DNA of 64,000 bases from Streptomyces lucensis JCM 4490 (GTDB taxonomy: Bacteria; Actinomycetota; Actinomycetes; Streptomycetales; Streptomycetaceae): the NCBI RefSeq assembly GCF_014650035.1, contig NZ_BMUE01000006.1, forward strand, positions 310,001 through 374,000, in the 5' to 3' direction. Made by a program: the position numbers and the translations under genes. Positions 44,354 through 52,497 of this stretch are shown here, one piece after another. Under the pieces are notes generated by a model. It was not told the DNA's origin and did not search any database. It saw nothing but the letters and a program-made list of their open reading frames with translations. The stretch's first letter is position 1. Each line of letters begins with the position of its first letter.

Positions 44354-46174
44354 ATGACCGACTCCACATCCCGACGCGCCCGCGTCCGCGCCCCCGAGCT
44401 GATCGGCAAGGGTGGTTGGCTGAACACGGGAGGCAGCCAGTACACCCTGGCCGACCTGCGCGGACGCATCGTCGTGTTGGATTTTTGGACCTTCTGCTGC
44501 ATCAACTGCCTGCACGTCCTGGACGAGTTGCGGGAGCTGGAGGAGCGGCACCGGGACACGGTCGTGGTGATCGGGGTGCACTCGCCGAAGTTCGTGCACG
44601 AGGCCGAGCACCGGGCGGTCGTGGACGCGGTCGAGCGCTACGGCGTGGAGCACCCGGTGCTGGACGATCCCGAGCTGGCCACCTGGAAGCAGTACGCGGT
44701 GCGGGCCTGGCCGACTCTGGTCGTGATCGACCCCGAGGGGTACGTGGTCGCCCAGCACGCGGGCGAGGGGCACGCGCACGCCATCGGGCGGCTGGTGGCG
44801 GAGCTGGAGGCCGAGCACGGGGCGAAGGGCACCCTGCGCCGGGGCGACGGGCCGTACGTGCCGCCGGAGCCCGAGCCGACCACGCTCCGCTTCCCGGGCA
44901 AGGCGCTGCTGCTGCCGAGCGGGAACTTCCTGGTCAGCGACACCACCCGGCACCAGCTGGTGGAGCTGGAGGGCGACGGTGAGACCGTCGCGCGGCGGAT
45001 CGGCCAGGGCGGCCGGGGGCTGACCGACGGTCCCGCGGACCGTGCGCGCTTCCAGGAGCCGCAGGGGCTCGCGCTGCTGCCGGACGGCACGGTCGTCGTC
45101 GCGGACACGGTGAACCACGCGCTGCGGAGCTTCGACCCGGAGACGGGACGGACCACGACCCTGGCCGGCACCGGGCACCAGTGGATGCGGGGCGAGGCCA
45201 CGTCCGGCCCGGGCCGCGAGGTGAAACTGTCCTCGCCCTGGGACGTCGCCTGGTGGGACGGCAAGGTGTGGGTCGCCATGGCGGGGGTGCACCAGCTGTG
45301 GGCCTACGACCCGGCGGACGGCAGCGTCCGCGTCGCCGCGGGGACCACCAACGAGGGGCTGGTGGACGGGCCTTGCGCGCAGGCCTGGTTCGCGCAGCCC
45401 TCCGGTCTCGCCGCCACCGCCGACCGGCTGTGGCTCGCGGACTCCGAGACCTCCGCCCTGCGCTGGGTCGGCCGCGACGGACACGTGCACACCGCCGTCG
45501 GCACCGGCCTGTTCGACTTCGGGCACCGCGACGGTGCCGCGGCGCACGCCCTGCTGCAGCACCCGCTGGGCGTCACGGCGCTGCCGGACGGCTCGGTCGC
45601 CGTCGCGGACACCTACAACCACGCCCTGCGCCGCTACGACCCGGCGACCGGCGAGGTGACCACGCTCGCCACCGACCTGCGCGAGCCCAGCGACGCCGTC
45701 CTCGTCGGCGAGGACATCGTGGTGGTCGAGTCGGCCCGGCACCGGCTCACCCGGCTGCGGCTGCCCGAGGAGGCGGTCCGGGTGGAGTCGGTCGCCCACC
45801 GGACCCAACGTGCCGCGACGGAGGTGGCCCCCGGCCGGCTCCGCCTGGACGTGATCTTCCAGGCCCCGGCGGGCCAGAAACTGGACACCCGCTACGGTCC
45901 CTCGACCAGGCTGCTGGTCTCCTCGACCCCGCCCGAGCTGTTGCTCGAGGGCGAGGGAGCGGACACGGACCTGGCCCGGGAGCTGGAGCTGAACCCGGCC
46001 GTCACCGAGGGTGTCCTGCACGTCTCGGCGATGGCCGCGAGCTGCGACGACGATCCGGCGAACGAGTACCCCGCCTGCCATGTCCACCAGCAGGACTGGG
46101 GTGTCCCGGTCCGTCTGGCCGAGGGCGCGGCCGACCGGCTGCCGCTCGTCCTGGCGGGGATGGACGAGCAGTAG
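44354..46174 (+). CDS. Thioredoxin-like plus NHL-repeat protein (NHLRC2-like)
   Basis: A 606-aa cytoplasmic protein. The N-terminal thioredoxin-fold domain (about 12-165) contains LDFWTFCCINCLHVLDEL with the CxxC pair C49/C52. About six NHL beta-propeller repeats follow (for example EPQGLALLPDGTVVVADTVN and HPLGVTALPDGSVAVADTYN). A C-terminal beta domain ends the protein. The architecture matches human NHLRC2, a redox or scaffold protein. Weak CACCCT precedes ATG 44354. Redox partner unknown. Confidence 0.9.
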   Translation: MTDSTSRRARVRAPELIGKGGWLNTGGSQYTLADLRGRIVVLDFWTFCCINCLHVLDELRELEERHRDTVVVIGVHSPKFVHEAEHRAVVDAVERYGVEHPVLDDPELATWKQYAVRAWPTLVVIDPEGYVVAQHAGEGHAHAIGRLVAELEAEHGAKGTLRRGDGPYVPPEPEPTTLRFPGKALLLPSGNFLVSDTTRHQLVELEGDGETVARRIGQGGRGLTDGPADRARFQEPQGLALLPDGTVVVADTVNHALRSFDPETGRTTTLAGTGHQWMRGEATSGPGREVKLSSPWDVAWWDGKVWVAMAGVHQLWAYDPADGSVRVAAGTTNEGLVDGPCAQAWFAQPSGLAATADRLWLADSETSALRWVGRDGHVHTAVGTGLFDFGHRDGAAAHALLQHPLGVTALPDGSVAVADTYNHALRRYDPATGEVTTLATDLREPSDAVLVGEDIVVVESARHRLTRLRLPEEAVRVESVAHRTQRAATEVAPGRLRLDVIFQAPAGQKLDTRYGPSTRLLVSSTPPELLLEGEGADTDLARELELNPAVTEGVLHVSAMAASCDDDPANEYPACHVHQQDWGVPVRLAEGAADRLPLVLAGMDEQ

Positions 46175-46186
46175 GCGGGCGGCACG

Positions 46187-46444
46187 TCAGACGCCGTAGC
46201 CGTCGCTGTAGCCGTCGACGCGGTGGGTGTGGTGGTGGGGTTCCTCCTCCACCACCGGCGTGGTCGGCGGGACCACGACGCGGCGGCGGCGGGCGATGCC
46301 GCTGAACGTGGCGACGCCGATCAGGCCGACGGCCATCAGGATCAGGCCGACGACCGTGAGGTTGACGCCCTGCATGTGCCAGTCGGTCGCGAACGTGAGG
46401 ATCGCACCTATGGCGATCAGGATGATGCATCCGCCGAGACCCAT
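46187..46444 (-). CDS. DUF6458 small membrane protein
   Basis: An 85-aa protein with two membrane helices (IILIAIGAILTFATDW and VGLILMAVGLIGVATFSG) followed by a basic cluster (ARRRRVVV) and a His-rich tail (HHHTHRVD). It matches the DUF6458 family, common in Streptomyces and of unknown role. RBS GGGAGGCGAGG lies upstream of ATG 46444. Confidence 0.85.
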   Translation of the reverse strand: MGLGGCIILIAIGAILTFATDWHMQGVNLTVVGLILMAVGLIGVATFSGIARRRRVVVPPTTPVVEEEPHHHTHRVDGYSDGYGV

Positions 46445-46518
46445 GAGACCTCGCCTCCCCTTCGGGTACCGGAATCTCCGGTGGGTTCCGGGTACCCGGC
46501 GAGGTCCGGACTAGCCCT

Positions 46519-46544
46519 CCGGGAAGGCACGCCGGCCTTCCCGG
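46519..46544. terminator. Terminator of M18 aminopeptidase gene
   Basis: CCGGGAAGGC (46519-46528) and GCCTTCCCGG (46535-46544) form a perfect 10-bp stem with a 6-nt loop, 10 bp downstream of the leftward stop. Confidence 0.75.
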
Positions 46545-46553
46545 AAGGCCTCG

Positions 46554-47852
46554 CTAGGCCTCCAGGAACGCCGTCAGCGCGTTGGCGAGCAGGAACGGGT
46601 CGTCGGCGCCGCACAGTTCGCGGACGCTGTGCATCGAGAGGATGGCGACGCCGATGTCGACGGTGCGGATGCCGTGCCGGGCCGCGGTGATCGGGCCGAT
46701 GGTGGTGCCGCACGGCATGGAGTTGTTGGAGACGAAGGTCTGGAAGGGGGTGCCCGCTTTCTCGCAGGCGGCGGCGAACACCGCGCGGCCCGAACCGTCC
46801 GTGGCGTAGCGGTTGTTGACGTTCACCTTGAGGATCGGGCCGCCGTTGACCCGCGGGTGGTGCGTCGGGTCGTGCCGCTCGGCGTAGTTGGGGTGCACGG
46901 CGTGGCCGGTGTCGGAGGACAGGCAGACCGAGCCGGCGAGGGCGCGGGCGCGGTCCTCGAGGGAACCTCCGCGTGCGAGGACCGAGCGCTCCAGCACCGA
47001 GCCGAGCAGCGGGCCGTCCGCGCCCGTGTCGGACTGGGAGCCGTTCTCCTCGTGGTCGAAGGCGGCCAGCACCGGGATCCGGGTGAGCGCCGCACCGGAG
47101 GCCGCGGCGGCCGCCAGGGCGGCGGCGCCCGCGTGCACCGACAGCAGGTTGTCCATGCGCGGGCCGGCCACCAGTTCCCGGTCCCGGCCCAGGTACGCCG
47201 GCGGCTCGACGGGGTGCGTCATCAGGTCCCAGCCGGTCACCGAGCCCGCGGTGAGCCCGGCCTCCTGCTCCAGGAAGGCGATCAGGTCGCCGTCGCTCAC
47301 GTCGTCGCCGAGGCCCCACACCGGCTGCAGGTGCCGCTGCTTGTCCAGCTTGAGTCCCTCGGAGCCGACCGAACGGTCCAGGTGGATGGCGAGCTGGGGC
47401 ACGCGCAGCAGCGGCCGGTCCACGTTCACGAGGACAGTGGAGCCGTCGCGCAGGGTGAGCCGGCCGGCCAGGCCGAGGTCCCGGTCCAGCCAGGAGTTCA
47501 GCAGCGGGCCGCCGTAGATCTCCACGGCGACCTGGCGCCAGCCGTGGGCCGAGCTGTCGGGGCGCGGCTTGATCCGCAGGCTGGGGGAGTCGGTGTGCGC
47601 GCCGATGATGTGGAACGGCGTGTGCGGCTCGGCATCCTCGGGGACGTACCAGGCCACGATCGCGCCGCCGCGCAGCACGTACTTGCCGCCGGCCGTCCCG
47701 TCCCAGGCGTCCGTCTCGGCGACCTGCCGGAATCCTGCCTTCTCCAGCCGTTCGGCGGTGTTCGCCACGGCGTGGTACGGCGACGGGCCGGCCGCCAGGA
47801 AGGACATCAGGTCGTCGGTGTGGCCGCGGTCGAAGCGGGATGCTGCGCTCAT
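46554..47852 (-). CDS. apeB: M18 family aminopeptidase
   Basis: A 432-aa zinc aminopeptidase of the M18 (aspartyl aminopeptidase) family. Metal and catalytic regions are HIIGAHTDSPSLRIKP, DHEENGSQSDTGADG and SDTGHAVHPNYAERHDP, with a final zinc histidine in AILSMHSVRELCG. Large cytosolic homo-oligomers remove acidic N-terminal residues. ATG 47852 sits 7 nt after TAAGGT, a leaderless start, even though AAGGTG could also act as a ribosome-binding site. Confidence 0.94.
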   Translation of the reverse strand: MSAASRFDRGHTDDLMSFLAAGPSPYHAVANTAERLEKAGFRQVAETDAWDGTAGGKYVLRGGAIVAWYVPEDAEPHTPFHIIGAHTDSPSLRIKPRPDSSAHGWRQVAVEIYGGPLLNSWLDRDLGLAGRLTLRDGSTVLVNVDRPLLRVPQLAIHLDRSVGSEGLKLDKQRHLQPVWGLGDDVSDGDLIAFLEQEAGLTAGSVTGWDLMTHPVEPPAYLGRDRELVAGPRMDNLLSVHAGAAALAAAAASGAALTRIPVLAAFDHEENGSQSDTGADGPLLGSVLERSVLARGGSLEDRARALAGSVCLSSDTGHAVHPNYAERHDPTHHPRVNGGPILKVNVNNRYATDGSGRAVFAAACEKAGTPFQTFVSNNSMPCGTTIGPITAARHGIRTVDIGVAILSMHSVRELCGADDPFLLANALTAFLEA

Positions 47853-47859
47853 GGTGTTC

Positions 47860-47865
47860 ACCTTA
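47860..47865 (-). promoter_or_regulatory. -10 element TAAGGT for leaderless start at 47852
   Basis: On the minus strand TAAGGT ends 7 nt before ATG 47852. Confidence 0.5.
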
Positions 47866-47872
47866 ACGACGT

Positions 47873-47910
47873 GCACGGGCCCGCTCCCGGGAAAGGAAGC
47901 GGGCCCGTGC
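47873..47910. terminator. Terminator of acyl-CoA dehydrogenase gene
   Basis: GCACGGGCCCGCT (47873-47885) pairs perfectly with AGCGGGCCCGTGC (47898-47910), 13-bp stem and 12-nt loop, downstream of the leftward stop at 47938. Confidence 0.8.
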
Positions 47911-47937
47911 GGGAATCGGCGGGGACGTCCGGAACGT

Positions 47938-49764
47938 CTAGAACGCGGACTCGTCCAGCTCCATCAGGTCCAGCTCGACGCCGGCGGCGACCTTGCGGGC
48001 GAGGGTGACGCCCGGCAGGACGTTGGCCGCGAAGAACTTCGCCGCGGCGATCTTGCCGGTGTAGAACGCCTTGTCCTTGGCCGAGGCCGTGGCCAGCTTC
48101 TCGGCGGCGATCGCGGCGCCCTTGAGCAGCAGGTAGCCGACGACGACGTCACCGGAGGCCATCAGCAGGCGGGTGGTGTTCAGGCCCACCTTGTAGATGT
48201 TCTTGGTGTCCTGCTCGGTGGCGGCGAGGTCGGTCAGCATCAGGCCGACGATCGCCTCCAGCTCCACGGCGGCCTTGGCGAGGTGCTCGCGGGCGCCGGC
48301 CAGCTCCTCGCCGCCGGTGCCGAGGGCCAGGAACTTCTTGATGTCCTCGGCGAGGGAGTTCAGTGCGGCGCCCTGGTTGCGGACGATCTTCCGGAAGAAG
48401 AAGTCCTGGCCCTGGATCGCCGTGGTGCCCTCGTACAGGGTGTCGATCTTGGAGTCCCGGATGTACTGCTCGATCGGGTACTCCTGCAGGAAGCCGGAGC
48501 CGCCGAAGGTCTGCAGCGACTGGGCGAGCTGCTCGTAGCCCTTCTCGGAGCCGTAGCCCTTGACGATCGGCAGGAGCAGGTCGTTCAGGGCGTGCTCGGC
48601 GGAGGCGTCCTCGCCGTTCGCCTCCTTGATCTGGATCTCGTCCTGGACCGAGGCGGTGTACAGCACCAGGGCGCGCATGCCCTCCGCGTACGCCTTCTGC
48701 GTGATCAGCGAGCGGCGCACGTCGGGGTGGTGGGTGATGGTGACCTTGGGGGCGCTCTTGTCCATGAAGTTCGCCAGGTCCTGGCCCTGGACGCGCTCCT
48801 TGGCGTACTCGAGCGCGTTGAGGTAGCCGGTGGACAGCGTGGAGATGGCCTTCGTGCCGACCATCATGCGGGCGAACTCGATGATGCGGAACATCTGGCG
48901 GATGCCGTCGTGCCTGTCGCCGATCAGCCAGCCCTTGGCGGGGTGCCGGTCGCCGAAGGTCATCTCGCAGGTGTTGGAGGCCTTGAGGCCCATCTTGTGC
49001 TCGACGTTGGTGGCGTAGACGCCGTTGCGCTCGCCCAGCTCGCCGGTCTCGAAGTCGAAGAGGTACTTCGGGACGAGGAAGAGGGACAGGCCCTTGGTGC
49101 CGGGGCCGGCGCCCTCGGGGCGGGCGAGGACGTAGTGGAGGATGTTCTCCGACATGTCGTGCTCACCGGAGGTGATGAAGCGCTTCACGCCCTCGATGTG
49201 CCAGGAGCCGTCCTCCTGCTGGACCGCCTTGGTGCGGCCGGCGCCCACGTCCGAGCCCGCGTCGGGCTCGGTGAGGACCATGGTGGAGCCCCACTGCTTC
49301 TCGGTGGCGACCTTGGCGATGTGCTTCTGGACCTCGTTGCCCTCCTCGAAGAGGATGCCGGCGAACGCGGGGCCGGAGGAGTACATCCACACGGCCGGGT
49401 TGGCGCCCAGGATCAGCTCGGCGTAGGCCCAGATGAGGGAGCGGGGCGAGGTGGTGCCGCCGATCTCCTCCGGCAGGCCGAGCCGCCAGTACTCGGAGTC
49501 CATGAAGGCCTGGTAGCTCTTCTTGAAGGACGCGGGGACGGGCGCGGTGTTGGTCTCCGGGTCGAAGACGGGCGGGTTGCGGTCGGCGTCGGCGAAGGAC
49601 TCGGCCAGCTCGTTCTCGGAGAGGCGGGTCAGCTCGTCCAGGACGCTCTTGGCGGTGTCGACGTCCATCTCTTCGAACGGGCCGGTGCCGTACACCTTGT
49701 CGCGCCCCAGTACTTCGAAGAGGTTGAACTCGATGTCGCGGAGATTCGGCTTGTAGTGCCCCAT
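47938..49764 (-). CDS. Acyl-CoA dehydrogenase (FadE5-like, ~600 aa)
   Basis: A 608-aa flavoprotein catalysing the first beta-oxidation step. Landmarks are MVLTEPDAGSDVGAGRTKAV (FAD contact region), KRFITSGEHDMSENI, GLKASNTCEMTFGD and YIRDSKIDTLYEGTTAIQGQ, which holds the catalytic glutamate region. Length exceeds the classical ~380 aa because of an extra C-terminal helical domain, as in mycobacterial FadE5. ATG 49764 has a CGGAG ribosome-binding site. Monocistronic, followed by a strong terminator. Confidence 0.93.
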   Translation of the reverse strand: MGHYKPNLRDIEFNLFEVLGRDKVYGTGPFEEMDVDTAKSVLDELTRLSENELAESFADADRNPPVFDPETNTAPVPASFKKSYQAFMDSEYWRLGLPEEIGGTTSPRSLIWAYAELILGANPAVWMYSSGPAFAGILFEEGNEVQKHIAKVATEKQWGSTMVLTEPDAGSDVGAGRTKAVQQEDGSWHIEGVKRFITSGEHDMSENILHYVLARPEGAGPGTKGLSLFLVPKYLFDFETGELGERNGVYATNVEHKMGLKASNTCEMTFGDRHPAKGWLIGDRHDGIRQMFRIIEFARMMVGTKAISTLSTGYLNALEYAKERVQGQDLANFMDKSAPKVTITHHPDVRRSLITQKAYAEGMRALVLYTASVQDEIQIKEANGEDASAEHALNDLLLPIVKGYGSEKGYEQLAQSLQTFGGSGFLQEYPIEQYIRDSKIDTLYEGTTAIQGQDFFFRKIVRNQGAALNSLAEDIKKFLALGTGGEELAGAREHLAKAAVELEAIVGLMLTDLAATEQDTKNIYKVGLNTTRLLMASGDVVVGYLLLKGAAIAAEKLATASAKDKAFYTGKIAAAKFFAANVLPGVTLARKVAAGVELDLMELDESAF

Positions 49765-49943
49765 GGCGACGGCTCCGTAGAGAGATCGGCGAGGCACTGA
49801 CTCCTCGCACTAGTTCACGTACCAACAAGTAGTACGCATGATGCTACCCGCCGGTAATAAGAAGCAACCCCCGCCGGTGCAAGTGTGAGGAGGGTCTACT
49901 TCGCCATGCCCCTGAGCAGGGCGGCCCGCCGCCCCGCCCGCCC

Positions 49944-49958
49944 GGTCACGGGGTGACC
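49944..49958. promoter_or_regulatory. Palindrome GGTCAC-GGG-GTGACC
   Basis: A 6+3+6 bp perfect inverted repeat in the 283-bp gap between the divergent acyl-CoA dehydrogenase and SseB-like genes. The gap also contains TATAGA near 49965 and a 13-bp near-duplicate ending CTCCGAACG at about 49974 and 49997. The regulated gene is not determined. Confidence 0.45.
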
Positions 49959-50034
49959 GCCCGGTATAGACGGTGCTCCGAACGAGTGATGGACGCTGCT
50001 CCGAACGGGCGCCCGCGGCGCTACCGCTCCTCGG

Positions 50035-50040
50035 TACTCT
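50035..50040 (+). promoter_or_regulatory. -10 element TACTCT for leaderless start at 50048
   Basis: TACTCT ends 7 nt before ATG 50048 and no ribosome-binding site is present. Confidence 0.5.
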
Positions 50041-50047
50041 TGCGCCC

Positions 50048-50527
50048 ATGTACGGCTACGACCAGAACGTGGGCGCTCAGCAGCAGTACGCCCCGCCGCA
50101 GCAGCAGATGCCCGGCGGTGTCGGCGGGTACGGCCAGCAGCCGCCGCTCTACCCGGAGCCGTCCCCGCCCTCGCTCGCGGACGCGGTGCGCGCGTTCACC
50201 ACGGGCCAGATGGCCGCCGAGGACTTCCAGCAGATCTTCGCCACCTCGAAGGTGTACTGCCCGCGCGGCGACACCCCCGGCTTCCTGGCCCTGCACAACA
50301 CCCAGCAGCCGGTGATCCCGATGTTCACCTCCCTCAAGGAGCTGCGCCGGTACGCGGGCAAGGAGTCGAAGTACTTCGTCATCACCGGCTCGGAGGTGAT
50401 CGACCTGCTGCCGACCGGCTACGGCTTCGTCCTGGACATGGAGGGCGAACACCGCATGGTGTTCGACGCCAAGGCGGTCGAGCAGATGGTCGACTTCGCG
50501 ATGCGCCGGATGTACGGCGGCGGCTGA
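50048..50527 (+). CDS. SseB N-terminal domain protein
   Basis: A 159-aa cytoplasmic protein. A Gln/Pro/Gly-rich N-terminus (residues 1-40) precedes an SseB-type domain with PMFTSLKELRRYAGKESKYF and TGYGFVLDMEGEHRMVFDA. SseB names an E. coli serine-sensitivity protein; the domain function is not known. Leaderless. A perfect palindromic terminator follows, then the truncated pirin. Confidence 0.85.
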   Translation: MYGYDQNVGAQQQYAPPQQQMPGGVGGYGQQPPLYPEPSPPSLADAVRAFTTGQMAAEDFQQIFATSKVYCPRGDTPGFLALHNTQQPVIPMFTSLKELRRYAGKESKYFVITGSEVIDLLPTGYGFVLDMEGEHRMVFDAKAVEQMVDFAMRRMYGGG

Positions 50528-50558
50528 CCTGTCCCCGTTGCTGCCCACGAGTGGTGGA

Positions 50559-50582
50559 GCCCGGAGGGAATTCCCTCCGGGC
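50559..50582. terminator. Terminator after SseB-like gene
   Basis: A perfect 24-bp palindrome with arms GCCCGGAGGGAA/TTCCCTCCGGGC, followed by TTTC. It lies 31 bp past the stop. Confidence 0.82.
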
Positions 50583-50650
50583 TTTCTCCGTTACGGCTGG
50601 CAAGAAGTTCAACGCTCAACTAAAGTGGGCGTACCAAGGAGGTACCCACA

Positions 50651-51354
50651 TCGACGGGATCTTCGACCACCAGGACAGCCAGGGCGGCGGCGGCACCATC
50701 ACCGACGGCGACACCCAGTGGATGACGGCCGGATCCGGGCTGCTGCACATCGAGGCCCCGCCGGAGCACCTCGTCGTGTCGGGCGGTCTCTTCCACGGCC
50801 TGCAGCTGTGGGTGAACCTGCCGGCCAAGGACAAGATGATGGCCCCGCGCTACCAGGACATCCGCGGCCGCAGCGTCCAGCTGCTCACCTCCCCCGACGG
50901 CGGCGCGCTGCTGCGCGTCATCGCCGGTGAGCTGGACGGGCACGCCGGTCCCGGGATCACCCACACGCCGATCACCATGGTCCACGCGACGCTCGCCCCG
51001 GGCGCCGAGATCACGCTGCCCTGGCGGGAGGACTTCAACGGTCTCGCGTACGTCCTGGCCGGCCGCGGCAGCGTCGGTGCCGAGCGCCGTCCGGTCCGCG
51101 TCGGGCAGACCGCCGTCTTCGGCGCCGGATCCTCGCTGACCGTCCGCGCGGACGAGAAGCAGGACTCGCACACGCCGGACCTGGAGGTCGTGCTGCTGGG
51201 CGGGCAGCCGATCCGCGAGCCGATGGCCCACTACGGCCCGTTCGTGATGAACACCAAGGAAGAACTCATGCAGGCCTTCGAGGACTTCCAGAAGGGCCGC
51301 CTCGGCACGGTCCCCGCCGTGCACGGCATGACGGAGAGCGGCCCGCAGGGCTGA
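50651..51354 (+). pseudogene. Pirin family gene missing its 5' part
   Basis: The frame from 50651 encodes about 234 residues of a pirin (IDGIFDHQDSQGGGG, TQWMTAGSGLLHIEAPPE, GGLFHGLQLWVNLPAKDK, LAYVLAGRGSVG). The usual pirin N-terminus of about 75-80 residues, including the HPHRGFETVT metal-ligand strand, is absent: the code passes directly from GGT-His to IDGIFDH. The frame is open back to GTG 50551 but crosses the SseB terminator (50559-50582). AAGGAGGT at 50635-50642 precedes no ATG/GTG/TTG. An internal deletion of roughly 0.2 kb is the simplest explanation. Loss of quercetinase or cofactor function is expected because two iron ligands are missing. Confidence 0.7.
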
Positions 51355-51429
51355 CGTCCGGCGGACGGGTTCACCCGCGCGGCCGCACGCGGCAGGACAG
51401 CCGTACCGGGCTCGTGGTCGGCTGGACGC

Positions 51430-52497
51430 GTGCAGCTGCTGCCCGAGCCCGTCCGCCGACTCGCCGCGTGGTGTGCCGTGCTGCTGCTGGCCGCCGGCGT
51501 CGGCTGGGTCGCCGTCGAGCTCTGCTCGGTGCTGCGCACCGCCGTCGTGCCGGTGCTGCTCGCCCTCCTCGGCACCGCCCTGCTCGGGCCGCTGTACCGG
51601 CGGCTCGTGCGGGCCGGGGTGCAGCCGTCGCTCGCGGCCGGGCTCACCTGCGTCGCGGTCGTGGCCGTCGTCGGCGGTGCCGTCTACATCATCGTCGCCG
51701 CGCTCATCGACACCGGCGACCAGATCGTCGCCTCGCTCCGGCAGGCGGCCATGGCCGTCGCCCGGCACTTCGGGGCCGCCGGCACCGGTCTCGACGACCT
51801 CGCCGCCCACGCGCGCGAGCTGCTGGGCAGGTTCGGCGGGACGGCCGCGTCCAACGTCATCAGCGGCGTCAGCGTCGTCGGCGAGTACATCGCCATGGCC
51901 GTGCTCGCGCTGCTGCTCGTCTTCTTCTTCCTGCGCGACTCCGGCCGGGCCGTACGGGCCCTGCGCGACGTCGCGCCCGGCGGCACGGCCGACCTCCTGG
52001 AGGCCATCGCCCGCCGCGCCTTCCGGGCCGTCGAGGGCTTCATGCGCGGGACCACCCTCATCGCCCTCATCGACGCCGTCTGCATCACCGTCGGCCTGCT
52101 GATCCTCCAGGTGCCCGGTGCGGTCGGCCTGGGGGCGCTCGTCTTCGTCGGCGCGTACATCCCCTACCTCGGGGCCTTCCTCTCCGGCGCGGTGTCGGTG
52201 CTGGTCGCCCTGGCCGACCGGGGCTTCGTCATCGCGCTGTGGGCGCTCGGGGTGGTGCTGGCGGTGCAGGTGCTGGAGGGGCACGTGCTGCAGCCGGTGA
52301 TCCAGAGCCGGACGGTGCAGATGCACCCGGCCGTGGTGCTGCTGGCCATCGCCGCCGGCGCCTCGGTCGCCGGCATCGTCGGCATGCTGCTCGCGGTCCC
52401 GCTGACCGCGGCCGCCTTCGCGATCGCGCACGAGCTGCGGGCGCGTCAGGCGGAGTCCGGGCCCTTGGGCGGACCGGCCGGGCCGCCCGCCTCGTAG
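51430..52497 (+). CDS. AI-2E family transporter (PerM-like)
   Basis: A 355-aa polytopic protein. Paired N-terminal helices (CAVLLLAAGVGWVAVEL, VVPVLLALLGTALLGPL), a periplasmic/cytoplasmic helical part, and the C-terminal cluster of helices with VGAYIPYLGAFLSGAVSVL and VLEGHVLQPVIQSRTVQMHP identify the family. Members export AI-2 or other small molecules or act as Na+/H+ antiporters; the substrate here is unknown. Its last 52 bp overlap the 3' end of the SpoIIE gene on the opposite strand. Confidence 0.9.
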   Translation: MQLLPEPVRRLAAWCAVLLLAAGVGWVAVELCSVLRTAVVPVLLALLGTALLGPLYRRLVRAGVQPSLAAGLTCVAVVAVVGGAVYIIVAALIDTGDQIVASLRQAAMAVARHFGAAGTGLDDLAAHARELLGRFGGTAASNVISGVSVVGEYIAMAVLALLLVFFFLRDSGRAVRALRDVAPGGTADLLEAIARRAFRAVEGFMRGTTLIALIDAVCITVGLLILQVPGAVGLGALVFVGAYIPYLGAFLSGAVSVLVALADRGFVIALWALGVVLAVQVLEGHVLQPVIQSRTVQMHPAVVLLAIAAGASVAGIVGMLLAVPLTAAAFAIAHELRARQAESGPLGGPAGPPAS

